64,000 bases of DNA from positions 57,834,429 to 57,898,428 of the forward strand of contig OX485804.1 in assembly GCA_950295325.1 (NCBI GenBank). Direction: 5' to 3'. Source of the stretch: Polytrichum commune (taxonomy: Eukaryota > Streptophyta > Polytrichopsida > Polytrichales > Polytrichaceae). The notes below the pieces were generated by a model. It saw only the letters and a list, made by a program, of their open reading frames with translations. It was not told the origin of the DNA and did not search any database. This document shows, piece by piece, positions 1 through 10,952 of the stretch; the first letter of the stretch is position 1; the number at the start of each line of letters is the position of its first letter. Both the position numbers and the translations under genes were made by a program.

Positions 1-1244
1 GTGATCCCCCCGTGCTTGAGCACCACGAATCCCACGATAATATGGATTCAAAAGGAACCTGCAAGATTTTTTATTTATTCATCCCAACTTTAATCTCACT
101 TAACAAACTTCAAGTCTATGATGCAATCTTGGGTTCAAATCAACGTCTAGAGAGCATTTTCCGTGTTACATATGGTTACCAATGGCTTCACCTTTCACTC
201 AACTCACGTGAGCGATGCAAAGCCATGGCCTAAAAACAAGCCCGTAATACACGAAAGTGCTCGAAAAATCAAGCCCCCCATAGGCTGCAGGAATCGAGGC
301 AAAGTGTGCCCTAAAGTACCAACAACATGCCCAAAACCACTAGAATGTAACAAAATACGACTTTCCACCTTAAAAAAGCAAAGGCCTAGCTAAAATTCCA
401 TGTGACAATGTGTGGATATATTGAAGGCCTTCACCACACACAACATGAGGTCGCACAAGGACGCCTCCTACCTTGGGGGAACCGACTTTGAGGCAAAGCA
501 CATTTAGGTACACGGTCTTTGAATATTAAACCTTGGCCCACTCATTCTCAAAGCTTGACTCGGTCCCTTTCAACTCATTTCTTGCCAAGTGTCCGTGAGA
601 TTTTTTGCGACATAATGTGGTCATTCACAATCCTAGTGTTTCCAAGTCCAACCGGTTACAGGTTGAGGTTTTTTTCGGGTTTTCTCTTAACAAATTCATT
701 TGAAGCATATTCCATAGATTCTATCTAAAATGATCAATAATGCTCATGAATTCTTGAGCCTCAATTGGATATTCCTCAAACTCAACCAACAGTCAGTACT
801 CCCTGTTCATCGTTTCTTGGCACCTTTTCAAAGCATTTCAGTGGTATGCATAAAGTAGATGGCTTTCTCTTCTCCTAGGATATGAAACACGCAACTAGCA
901 CAACATTGTTAACAATTCCGAATCAGGGCCTATAGCCTATTTCCTCATGATGTTTGGAGCTCACATGAATATCTTATTCATTATAAAGATGAACTTTCAC
1001 ACGCACATTGAATGGCCATATACATCCCCCCCCCCCCCCCCCCCCTCCCTCCCTCCCCCAGTTTATGTTTCCAAGATAGACGAGAAAGATTCATGAAGAA
1101 TGCAAGTTGTTTCACATTTTTTGGCCCTATACAAAAAAATGCTACAATTTTTCAAAGTGGAAGTTGTCCAAACCCCTACTCGTTCACTAGATTCTCCCTA
1201 CACCGGACACTGTAATCCGCATTTTCATATAGAACATCGCCTAA
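1..1244. other. Intergenic, no gene recognised
   Basis: AT-rich sequence with only short, unconvincing open frames on both strands. The one clear feature is a run of 20 C at 1026-1045 followed by CT-rich DNA. I see no splice-supported exon, RNA gene or paired terminal repeat here. Confidence 0.6.
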
Positions 1245-1755
1245 TGCCCCCTCCCCACTTGACATTAGCTAAGCCTAAAAGTGGGTTCTTAAAAATGAGC
1301 CTCCACACCATCGACATTATCTAGTGCCGAGCCTAGTTGGCAAATGATGTGGTATGGGTTAAAAGTGGAGGTTTTAAGCTAAAACTACCAACCCTCCCAT
1401 CGGTACCTAGACATGGGGCAAGAATGTAGGACCTCTAAAAGTGTTGCCTCCCGCTCTTGTGATTGGTTGCTTTTAGTCTTAGCTATGAGGGCACGAGGAG
1501 CTTCATTAACAAAAACCAATGGCAAGTATTAAGGCATTTGGGGATGGGACAAAAACTATCCAACATTCATTGGTTGGTAGATCAAACAATGAACATGTGT
1601 GAAAGCTACTTAACTAAAACCTACTTGGAAATCTCCGGAGCAAGTTCTCGTAGGTGCATTGGGATAGCCGGATGCCTCCGCTATAACCGAGGGAGCTTTA
1701 CCCGAGTTCTAGGGAAGTCTTTGGTTATTTGCTAATGTCAAGTGGGGAGGGGGCA
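1245..1755. mobile_element. 511-bp inverted-repeat element, uninterrupted copy
   Basis: The two ends are inverted copies of each other for about 24 bp, beginning TGCCCCCTCCCCACTTGACA. A TAA flanks both sides (1242-1244 and 1756-1758), which looks like a 3-bp target duplication of PIF/Harbinger type. No coding capacity is evident; the 90-codon frame at 1463-1735 lies wholly inside the element and has no recognisable domain. A second copy at 50675-53680 carries a large insertion. The matching empty target in this copy is the TTA at 1473-1475. Confidence 0.8.
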
Positions 1756-1758
1756 TAA

Positions 1759-3421
1759 CTCGGTTACCTCATAAGTACATTAACACTTGATTCCCATTGG
1801 CTACACTAAGTGTACGCGCATTGGAGTTGTCACCAAGCCATAATCGGGTTTAGAAATGGCACTTCACCATTATGACGGCGGTCTAGTGCATGGCTAGAGG
1901 GTGGTTAACAGGTTATGGAATTTCTACCTTAGAGCATGTATTCCAATCTCATTTGAGCACAGTGCTTTTGGTAACCGTGCTTGGATTCACACTAAACCAC
2001 AATTTAATCAAATATGGGTGTCCAACTAAGAAGCATAATTAAATAACGATTGTCTACCTTGTATTATCATCCTTGTGTAGTGTTTTATGTCCAAGAGCGA
2101 ACCTAAGCAGACTGTGTTCGTAGTCATGTATGCCTTTTCGAAGTGTCACTTAAAGCGATTGCGAAGAAAAGTATATCATTTCAACCTAACACAAATTTGT
2201 AAACAGCGTGAGCGAGAATCTAGAACTCTTGTAACGATTCCAAGTCGGAGATTTTCATTTTGGAGTTGTTAGACTCATCAAAGTCGTGATTTTTTTCTTC
2301 TTTTTTCCTCAAGAGTGAACCTTGACGCGACACTTCGAGAACTTCCTCTCGTTCGAAGAACATATGTTAAGGCAGCTAGGATCCAAAATAACCTCATAGA
2401 TTGGCAAATGTGTGATGGGACAACACAAATGAAATTACCCCCAGATTTGTCAAACATTGAGCAAATGTTACCTTCAAGGCGCACGTATCTTAGGTAATCA
2501 CATGCACCATCCGAGTTGTGATAACATATTGAACCTAAAATGGTGTCCATATCTCGTCATAACAATGTCTCACAAGCCTTGCCATGTACCAATCAAACAT
2601 ACATGTCCGATTAGGAAAATAACTAGAACGGGGTCACATACCTTTTCTAAATCTTCCATTCGTAATCTTGGGTTGTATGAACTTTTCAATCATTCATCAG
2701 TAGAAAGAGAAAGACGTCACCAAATCACATCATCGTTTTTGGAAACATAATGTCCTATCTTCAAACATAATTATTTAGGTGTGTAAATTTACCTAGTTTA
2801 ATAAATTGGACCATAATGTATTGAGCTAACACTATTTATTGACATATAACACGGGCACCTAGGCTCCCATGTAGTTATTCATTGTGCCTGATTTACCTAG
2901 AAACCTGCATGTGTACATATGTATGACATCTGAGATTAACTTTGATCATTTTCAGCAGTCCAGAGGTTTGCAAAATGGTATTTCACGCAATCACGCTCAT
3001 TAGAGATGACATCCATGAAAGTGCAGCTGTAACAAAGCCAACCACCTATGCCCTAAGATCGTATGTAAACTACATGACAGGAATGTAGTTCAAACGCCAC
3101 AAAAACCCTAACTTTGCTATTCATAATAGCAGATACAAAAGTTTAGATCCAAGCACTTTTCAACAGATTGTAATTTGAGATTTTACATGCAGACCACTGC
3201 GAGACAGGATTGTGGGGATTAGTTTTCACTTCATACAAATTTAAGTTGCAAATGCAGAACCACATATGCAATTAATGATGTCAGAAAGAAGAGTGAGATG
3301 AGTGCAAAAAGTTTTGTGAGGATGCCACTTCTACTACACCTTGCATTTGAGGTGCTGAGACACTGACTGCTTTGATGGCGTTCCTTCTGTAATTTGACAA
3401 TCCAAGTATACCAAGCTTCAT
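1759..3421. other. Intergenic, 3' side of the BBX gene
   Basis: No gene recognised. Short open frames on both strands around 2280-2750 overlap each other and look like chance. The stretch from about 3200 may hold the 3' untranslated part of the minus-strand BBX gene, but no polyadenylation site could be fixed. Confidence 0.4.
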
Positions 3422-3511
3422 CTACTCGGTGGCCTTTTGAAGAGCCTTAGAAGTCAGCTCTGGAACGACACCAGCTCCCTCGTCGTCGCTGCTCACCATG
3501 GGCTCGTCACT
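3422..3511 (-). other. Possible alternative 3' exon of the BBX gene
   Basis: A minus-strand open segment begins right after an acceptor-like TTGATCAG and encodes an acidic 29-residue tail ending at a TAG at 3424-3422. It is in phase with the alternative frame of the 3763-3712 exon (D-L-K-S-R-P...L-L-D-E, then donor GTCTGC). That alternative frame does not match the phase left by exon 4, so a small unseen exon or a different donor would be needed. Treat it as a candidate terminal exon or 3' UTR. Confidence 0.25.
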
Positions 3512-3739
3512 CTGATCAACCCAAACCATGTAAAGAGTGAGAGAGTTGACCGTTGCATTAAATACTCAAAATGAAAAATTGTGGTCAAGTACTATTATGG
3601 TGCAGTTTTGTATTACAATAAATTTATATGTATTTTGAATAACTCTACCAAGACCCCCTTCAGATTTATGAACTCAGCAATCCCAAAAGTGAAACCCTTG
3701 ACAAGGCAGACCTCATCAAGCAGAGAACGCAGCATATGT

Positions 3740-6318
3740 TCAGGTCGAGATTTGAGGTCGACCCTGAAATGACACGAATGAAAGTATCTCAAAAATGAAC
3801 AACGCGCGCACACGCACACACACACACACGCACGCACACACACGCACACACACACACACACACACAAACAATATAATTGAGAATTTGTGATTGATATACC
3901 TACACACCCTGACAAAAATCAATGGTTATGCATCCTGATTCCTTAAAACCTGTAAACCAGCAGGAAATGCACAAATAATATCAAGTGAGTATGTGTTGCA
4001 CAAGCCTCCACAGCCATAGTGACGTTTATAACATTGAAGGATACAAACCTTGTCAGGGACAGAAGCTTGACTAAGCAAGCGCTTAGGCCGAGAGTTGAGA
4101 TCAATCAGTCGTGATTGGTGCAAGCGCTCCTCTGGCATTGAGCTCTCATCATCACCAGACACAATGGCAATAGCAGGCGCATTGCTGTTGTTGTCCCAAT
4201 CACTACTGGGTTTGGGTATAGGTTTCCCGGTCTTTGGGTCATCTTCATGATGGTGATGGTGGTGATGATGATGATGGTGGTGGTGGTGATGCTGATCAGC
4301 TTGCAGGCTCCCATTCTTATCCTTACCATCCTTAACAACAACCCCTAGTTGCTTGTCAGCCTTGGGGGTCTCTTCAGGTCTTGGTTTTCTGTGAGGGAGC
4401 TGCAAATCCAACCCTGTCCATCATAAGTACATTTAGAGAAACATGCATACACAAGCAAAATACAACTTCAAAAGCACCAGGCTATACACAGAGTACAGAA
4501 CATACTGAGGGTAGAGGTTCATGCTGAGAAAATAATAGCTGACAGAATGGAACGCACAACTTCTGTGAAAAAGAGTGCATTCGCAACTCGAAGGTTTGAA
4601 GTATCCACAACAGTCATGCTCTTAGTAGACAAGTCGTAAAAAATGGTGAAAAATGTTCAGAGCCAGATACCAATTCTGCCTATTCATCAGAAGTCTGAGG
4701 ACCACTAGAGACCATCTGAACCAGCATAGGTACTCCCTCATCTAGGATTTGATGTTTAAGCATGAGACTTTGGTATAAAAATATACTGTTGGGAAGCATT
4801 CACTCCCTTTTTCTTCAAGATCATAGGCAAATAGTTACTCAAGTAGCACACAACCTTATATATTAAGGTGATGATACAAAGTTCCATCAGACAAATGCAG
4901 TGTTGTCGTTGATTAGATCTAAACATTCTGACTTGTTCAAGTTTTACGTGATATCACTCTTTGTATGGGCTTCGACTCCAAAATACCAAAGACCTATGAC
5001 CATACACGGCTAGAAAAAAAAAATGATCCAATTAATGATTCTTTGCAAAATAAGGAGCACTTCAGGCACTGAACACAGTCTGTGTAAACCGTGTAAAAGG
5101 TAAAGGTCATTGTTCACTTGCCTCCACTCTCTGCCTCATCAGAAGAAAGCGCTCATGTGCCTTCTTCCCTCCAACATGAACATCCATGTCGCATTGTAGA
5201 CACAAGGATGTCCCATCAATGCCACAGAAGAAGAAAGCTGCAGCAAAACATCCTTACTGTTAACGGACTTCAAAAGCACCTACTTGTTCCCAAGGTGAAT
5301 GACAAGAGTCCTGTGAAGAATAGAGTGTAACACTTCACAAGAACATTAAGAGGGAGGAGGTAGGCAACATAATGTGACTTGCATAAAAATACACAATGGG
5401 CTTGACCATCTGTCAGGTAAGTTTCAAATCGACAGAGGGATCAATACCTGATGTCACACAACCTGTGCAAATTGCCAACGATTAGGTCTATGTGAGCTGG
5501 ACAACTGCGTATAATTACATTGAATTCGTCATTCCACAACATTATGATTAACAAGACCTCCAGTGGCAGCAGCTCCTCCGGGATGAGCAATCGCTGAGCC
5601 TAGTATCAGGAACCCAACACTTACGCAAAATGAAGGTGTCCCCTGTTTCTCATCTCTTGGAAGTGGAACTGCTTACAGATTGACTTGCATGTCACCAAAT
5701 TCTGCATCTAGAATAGTAAATTTCTAAGGCAAATATAGAATGAAGGCAGTACCTGGAGCGTTTTCGCATATATCACAGCATGGAACAGCTTTTGATTCCG
5801 CCAGCTCAAGTCTAACGTGCCTGCTTGCAAGCTTGTTGCAGCTATGAACCTTCAAAACAATATCAAGATAGAGTTCCTTAGAGAGAGAACAACTCCTTTG
5901 TGCCAAAACCACACCAAGGACATCGACATAAAATTCACTGTAGCCGGTATGCTAGGAGCAGTCGATGTCATCGCCAGCAGAAACATACTTTTCCACTACA
6001 GGCTTTACAAATTGCAAGACATAGTATTCCGTGTCTGACTGATGCGTACGATGGAGACAAGAGTACCCTTGCTACTCGCCAAGAATATTTGCACTTGAGC
6101 ATACTTTTATTTAAGCTCGTGCTCCCATCCAGAAACTCTATTAATTGCTCACAAACCCGAGCCTATCGATCTAGGCTAGTAACATTGAGACAGCACGTTA
6201 GATAGGTAGGCAATCATAGTCATACCTTCTCATCACATTTCAGGCACAGAGCAGCTTCATCAGCTGCACAAAATAATCGCGCTGGAGCCGCCTCACAAAT
6301 ATCACACAGTGTCCTCAT
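3740..6318 (-). CDS. Double B-box zinc-finger protein (BBX18/19-like, DBB type)
   Basis: Predicted nuclear regulator of the plant double B-box family, whose members act as transcriptional cofactors in light, clock and flowering responses. My exon model on the minus strand is 6318-6226, 5849-5753, 5237-5122, 4399-4049 and a tentative 3763-3740. This gives 226 codons with consistent phases 0, 1, 0, 0. B-box 1 has C5, C8, C17, D20, C25, C28, H33 and H42. B-box 2 has C56, C59, C68, D71, C76, C79, H84 and H91. Both ligand sets are complete, and R-Q-R-V-E follows box 2 as in the family. Exon 4 encodes a basic linker, 15 consecutive His (residues 139-153), an acidic stretch and the D-L-N-S-R-P-K-R motif typical of the C-terminus. 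There is no CCT domain, as expected for this subgroup. Intron 3 has a GC donor (GAG|GCAAGT). The start ATG opens the family's usual M-R-T-L-C-D-I-C. The 3' end after residue 219 is uncertain. Confidence 0.85.
3802..3867. repeat. CA/CG microsatellite in last BBX intron
   Basis: Alternating purine-pyrimidine run of mixed CA and CG dinucleotides, about 66 bp, between the last two candidate BBX exons. Cys/Val-rich open frames across it are translation artefacts. Confidence 0.9.
3950..4048 (-). other. 99-nt stop-free retained-intron candidate in BBX
   Basis: Between the exon 4 donor (AAG|GTTTGT, 4048) and a good acceptor (TTTACAG, ending 3950) lie exactly 99 nt. They are in frame with exon 4 and free of stops. 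If spliced to 3949 the protein ends V-L-R-N-Q-D-A; if retained, 33 residues are added before the same stop at 3926. Splicing instead to 3763 gives G-R-P-Q-I-S-T. All three ends are plausible from sequence alone. Confidence 0.4.
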
Positions 6319-8280
6319 CTTCGCCAGTTTTGCGTTGTAAGTCGTCCACTCCTACTTAGATGCACCGTGCTAAAAGAAGGTTCGTACAGGTACTACCCCT
6401 AGCTAATATGGTACAGGGTCTACAAGAAGCAAACATCAGACTGCACGAGAGCCATTCGACTATCTAAAAGTTATATGCAGAAATATGCGATATCCACTTT
6501 CAGCTTCTCCGTGAGCCTCCTCTTTTCCTGTTGTCAGCTGGAAACTATACCGTTGGATATCCTCCCCCATGTGAACATGAATGATACACACAAGTTCTCC
6601 CGGTCGTATAACAACTCTGATGAAATAGAACCATAAAATTGGCGAACCTGATGGACGATATACGGAGAATATCAAAGAATCTCAGTGAAAATGTACACTA
6701 CTGCGAGAATTGAGTATCGCAGGGAAGGATAAATTTTTTTTTAAAAATCCTATTCGTGCTGTGTCCAATCTACGGCTTCAACGTGCTATAATCACGCGTG
6801 GAGTTCGTGAGTCGGGAACAACGATTGGCTGAGGACCTTAGAACTTTCCATCATCACGTGCACCAAGACACCGTGCCCGTTCCATAGGTGCAAAAAGTAT
6901 GGAGCGTTTTGTTGATATGCAACAAAATTAGGCCATTTTGTGATAGAAAGAATCGCAAATTGGTGCAGAGAGAAGACTAATTAAAACATTCTTCAGCCTC
7001 TCTTGAACGTGAACGAAGAAAACTCAACAATAGCCGCAATCCTAGGACAAATACAGAAACCGAAGGCAAGACGCTTGGACGAATGCCAAAGAGTGAGGAG
7101 GCCATATGTAAGCGACCTTGAACATGGCGAGAAACGAGGCGAGATTCTTCTAAGCGTAAGAAATGATCGCAACGCTCTTTGTCCTGAGCTCACCGGAAAG
7201 ATGATGAGCCGTTCACAACTTCCGCAGTATGTGCCCGCACTTGCACCAAAACACCACTGCTTGAAGCCTTGAACTATTCCCTAACCCACTCCTACTCCGC
7301 AGGCTTCCGATGCACCAGACGCTACACAGGGGACAAAGAGTACACTACCAGCACAGGACAGGGAGGAGCTCCACGAACTATCCTTACACACAAACGGAGC
7401 ACGGATTGCCTTCACCGCCTAAACACGGGTGTCGTCGCATACGCCTGCACACCGAAACAGGAGACGGGGAAGGGGAAGGGGGAGGGGACAGAGACGGTGG
7501 ATGAGAAGGCAGGGGCAGGATGATAAACCAGACCGAAACTTCACCGCTGCTGATGAAACAACTTACAACCCCAGGTCAATCCCCCTCCCACTCCCACTCC
7601 GCGAGGGATTCCGATGCGCGCAACACTAAATCGGCCGCCACCGGTCGCGGAAACGTCTAGGCCGAGCGCGAGAGCGAGCAAGCGGTCGCGACGCAAGGGC
7701 ACAGCGGACCCAATTCCACCACTCCAGGGTTGCAAGCGGCTCCGATCACGCCATAGCTGCGCACAGGGCTACGCGGTTCTGCGGATGCAAAGTGCCGAAA
7801 AGTGGGGGGGGCAGGCGCAGGCGGTTCAGGTCCGCAAACGAGGTCCCCGAAATCCAGGTCCCACGTCTCCACATCCCAGGCATCGCCATCGCGCGGTACG
7901 CAGCCGCCGCCGAAGCCCCGACCGCCAGGGACGGGCTCGATCGAGGGCCCGATCGGAGGCGCCCAGCGATTGGAGCCATGTGGCCAGGCGTCGGCCAAGA
8001 GCTGGGAACCCACGTACCGCGCGGGCTGGATGACGAATGGGACGGATGAGGACAAAATCATCCATCCGTCCCCCGCCACCAATGGGAGGGCCATATTGGA
8101 TACAGGTGGTCATGATCTTTCTCTTCACTCCCGTCCGAAGTCCCAAGTCCCGTCTCACCACGCAATTCCAGGGCTCCCCGGGGCCCACCACGAGATATTA
8201 TGTGGCCATAGCCTCGTAACTCCTCCTAGCCCCAACTTGTCTCACACTACCCCCCCCCCGCGCGGGCCCCACCACCTGCC
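6319..8280 (-). other. Probable 5' leader region of the BBX gene
   Basis: This is the span between the BBX start codon and the promoter candidate. A CTTCTTTTAG acceptor-like site near 6371 on the minus strand suggests a leader intron ending just before the coding exon. From about 7400 the DNA becomes GC-rich with several overlapping open frames on both strands. None has a domain I recognise, so I read them as GC-driven chance frames. An inverted repeat with about 11-bp arms (GGGACGGATG...) lies at 8039-8072. Confidence 0.35.
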
Positions 8281-8307
8281 CCCCTCTTCTGACACCCCTT
8301 CCAGCTG

Positions 8308-8315
8308 CTTATATA
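8308..8315 (-). promoter_or_regulatory. TATA box candidate for the BBX gene
   Basis: The minus strand reads TATATAAG at the upstream edge of the GC-rich stretch, oriented toward the BBX gene. This predicts a start site near 8280. The long distance to the ATG implies a spliced leader. Inference only. Confidence 0.35.
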
Positions 8316-8352
8316 TCCGAAAGCCACAGTCGTTGATCATATGTTAACTCAA

Positions 8353-8366
8353 CCCCCCCCCCCCCC
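8353..8366. repeat. Poly-C tract upstream of the TATA candidate
   Basis: Run of 14 C, with a shorter run at 8250-8259 ahead of a CGCGCGGG stretch. It is one of a dozen such tracts in this otherwise AT-rich window. Confidence 0.9.
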
Positions 8367-8433
8367 ACGATCCCCACCTTTTCCTTCCATGGTGTATTGT
8401 ATTAGATATTCTAACAATCCGGCCGCTGTCTTT

Positions 8434-9095
8434 CTATGTTCGGGGAAAACCGACGGCTAGTTCATTATCAACCGATGGATTTCCCCTCATGGCCGGTCCA
8501 AATTTCCAACCATCGGATGGCAATCTGACTGTAATTTCAATCCTCCGGCAATTAGCCGATGGACCAGAAAATGTCCCGGAAATGAAGCCGATTCTTCTTG
8601 TGAGTTACTGGATTTTAGCCGGAAGCATCCAGAGCACTATTTGTCTGGGGCATCTGATGATGCACTTGAGGAAGTACCCTAAACCTTAAACTTTTTGAAT
8701 TATGCAACCTTTCCATGACCAAATCCAATTGCTTCTATGAAGAATGCGGGGACCCTTGGCCTTCAAGCGGTGAAGGCATTGCTAGGTTCAATTCATGCCA
8801 AGGGTATTAACTCTTCAAATTTAAAGTTTTGAACATGCCTTTCTTTTCACTTATTCAAGATTTTGTACTAGGAAATGATTTCTAATAACTTTTCATACAT
8901 TTTTTAAACAATTAGTGCCGATATGAATTCCATTTAATCAGATATTGGCCATTGAAAATATGAAAATATAGGCAATTGGCCGATTGATTTTACAAAAGAC
9001 CGGCTCTTGCCGATGTAAATTGGAAAAAAAATCCGACCCTTTGTAGCAACAACCGGCAATTAGCCACTAAGGCTTCAAAAACTTCCCGAACTCTG
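8434..9095. mobile_element. hAT-like non-autonomous element, copy 1
   Basis: 662-bp element flanked by the 8-bp direct repeat CTGTCTTT (8426-8433 and 9096-9103). Ends are inverted: CTATGTTCGGGGAA at the left, and the right end reads CAGAGTTCGGGAAG on the opposite strand. An 8-bp duplication with CAGAG-type ends fits the hAT superfamily. It has no coding capacity. A near-identical copy lies at 38515-39177, differing mainly by scattered substitutions and very short indels. It sits about 120 bp upstream of the BBX TATA candidate. Confidence 0.8.
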
Positions 9096-9191
9096 CTGTC
9101 TTTACCGTTCGGGTCCCCGAGCATCTTTGCGCCAAATACATTCCTCCCCTCACGTTCGATGCTCCGTCCCATGGGCCGGCCTATGATGTTA

Positions 9192-9699
9192 GGGCCACTT
9201 CACACACAAGCCCAAGAGCCGTGACCACGAAAATGTGAGGGCCTAAAAGGACGTGTCCCAATGGCCGTGCCCAAGACACTCCCAAAGTCATGTAGTGCGG
9301 TCACGGGCCCTCGAGTGTAGTGTGTGAAGTCATATGTGACAAGGGCCTCAACCAAGTGTTGTTTCGATGAATTTCTAATCATGTGGGGGTCATTGCACGT
9401 GGTCTAATATGATAGATCAACGGTTGTGAACTTTCGGAGCGTCATGGTTTCCTGGTTTTGTGTTAGGCCTACCTCCGAGGGGTGGTTTCTGAAAATAGTC
9501 CAAGTGGCCATGAAACACATGAGCCATTTGATGCCATGTAGAAATCCAAGTAGACTTTACATCCATCTTGCATACACTTACTCCATTAGTCCCTCAAGCA
9601 TAGTGTGAAGTGAACTTGGACCGGCTCCACCTTTTTCACCAATGAGAGTGCTTGAGTGCAATGGTCAAAAGCCCGCAGTCATGTGTGTGGAGTGGCCCT
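9192..9699. mobile_element. TTA-flanked inverted-repeat element (GGGCCACTTCACACA family), copy 1
   Basis: The left end GGGCCACTTCACACACA is matched in inverted form by the right end (TGTGTGGAGTGGCCC). TTA flanks both sides (9189-9191 and 9700-9702), as for PIF/Harbinger elements. About 500 bp, non-coding. A second copy lies at 22012-22510 with clear similarity along its length. Confidence 0.75.
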
Positions 9700-9753
9700 T
9701 TAGTACATATGCATTGGGCTTAGTGTTAAATGTATATAGTATCTTGTTAGGAC

Positions 9754-9889
9754 CGTAGCATTACTCAACACTCACTATTTGTTTAGTGGCTCCTCATAAT
9801 ATAACAAACGGATGTTTGGCTTTCCGAACATCCGATTGTTATATTCCAAGGGTCCACTGAACAAACAATGAGTGTTGAGTAATGTAACG
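9754..9889. mobile_element. Palindromic mini-element, 136 bp
   Basis: Almost the whole element is one hairpin. The ends CATTACTCAACACTCA are inverted copies, and the centre (AACAAACGGATGTT against AACATCCGATTGTT) pairs as well. Part of one end recurs at 35356-35372. No coding capacity. Confidence 0.7.
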
Positions 9890-10007
9890 ACCAAAATTGG
9901 TGGTCGAGAAACTTTGTGGATTTTATTGCATGGCGTGTGTTATCTTCCAATTATGATGCCGTGATAGTTGCTACGAACATTGGACAACCAAGAGAGCGGT
10001 AATGTAA

Positions 10008-10396
10008 GGGCCGGTTCACACTGGTCCCAAGTCCCACTCATGTTAGCAAGTCCTAACATGGAGGCAAAGTCCCAACTTGTGAGCCTCAAGTAATCACTAG
10101 AATACATTTCATTATCATATAAGTTGGACCTTGATTGTGTTCTGCAAAAATATACATTGGACTTGGGTGAAGAGTTGGGTCTAGTTGTCAGCTCAACCCA
10201 ACTCGCAACATAAGTCCCAAGCCTCACCTCCGAAGAGTGTTGCCATGTAGGCATCCATGTCATAGTTGGGAGTTAAGACCTGAGAACCCGTGTGAAGTGG
10301 TAAGCCCCAACATCCATGCTCTCAATGGTTGAAATTGCATGGATTGACCTCATGTGACTCGGGACTTAGGACTTGGGACCATGTGTAATCCAACCC
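10008..10396. mobile_element. PIF/Harbinger-like element starting GGGCCGGTTCACAC
   Basis: 389 bp. The right end on the opposite strand reads GGGTTGGATTACACATGGTC, matching the left end GGGCCGGTTCACACTGGTC with a few differences; both continue with CCAAGTCC. Flanks are TAA and TTA, compatible with a TWA target. The 107-codon minus-strand frame here is not a recognisable protein. Confidence 0.65.
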
Positions 10397-10553
10397 TTAT
10401 ATGTGGACATGAAATCTACATGGATTGGTTTTTGCTATGTACATTTAGTATCTTCTTTATAGATGAAAAAAAACACTATGTATTAAAGCTCTTAGCTCAC
10501 AAAATCATTTTTCTTGCCATAGTATTATTGTTGGTTTAATTCGTGTGTAACTA

Positions 10554-10952
10554 CATCGGTTATCCCAATTACTGAGGGAGGGCTAGTAGTGAGTTTGGGA
10601 AATGAGTGAAGGTGATACTCATATTTCTCTAAACTATGAAATTAGCGCCACCAAAAGATCTAGGAAGCATTGTTAATCTCAACACTGTTCACATAAAGTA
10701 CCAGCTTTATTCATCATGGCACTATTCATTGACAAACAAGCATGTGGAATTTGCATATAACATTTCTCTTATCACTCTACGAGCACCTTATAGCACACAC
10801 TAACTTTCTTGAAATGTATGATGAACAAGTATGTATCCACGAACTTAAGCATCACTCAATAAAAAAATTCAACCCTCCCTAATCTTGAGACTCGGCAAAG
10901 TAGTGTGCATTTCAGGAAGTAGTACCACACTCACCAATGGGGACAATCAATG
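10554..10952. mobile_element. TA-flanked element, un-nested form of the 49.3-kb element
   Basis: 399 bp flanked by TA. It aligns along its length with 49322-49705 plus 50249-50279 but lacks the insertion found there, so it is the empty-site version. Ends are decayed relative to the 49.3-kb copy. Confidence 0.65.

Noticed and set aside
3613-3922. Cys/Val-rich minus-strand frames
   Set aside because: They are translations of a CA/CG microsatellite; only the 3763-3740 piece is plausible as exon.
7614-8347. Long overlapping frames on both strands in the GC-rich block
   Set aside because: High GC removes stops in all frames, and the products are low-complexity Pro/Arg/Ser with no domain. Promoter or leader is the simpler reading.
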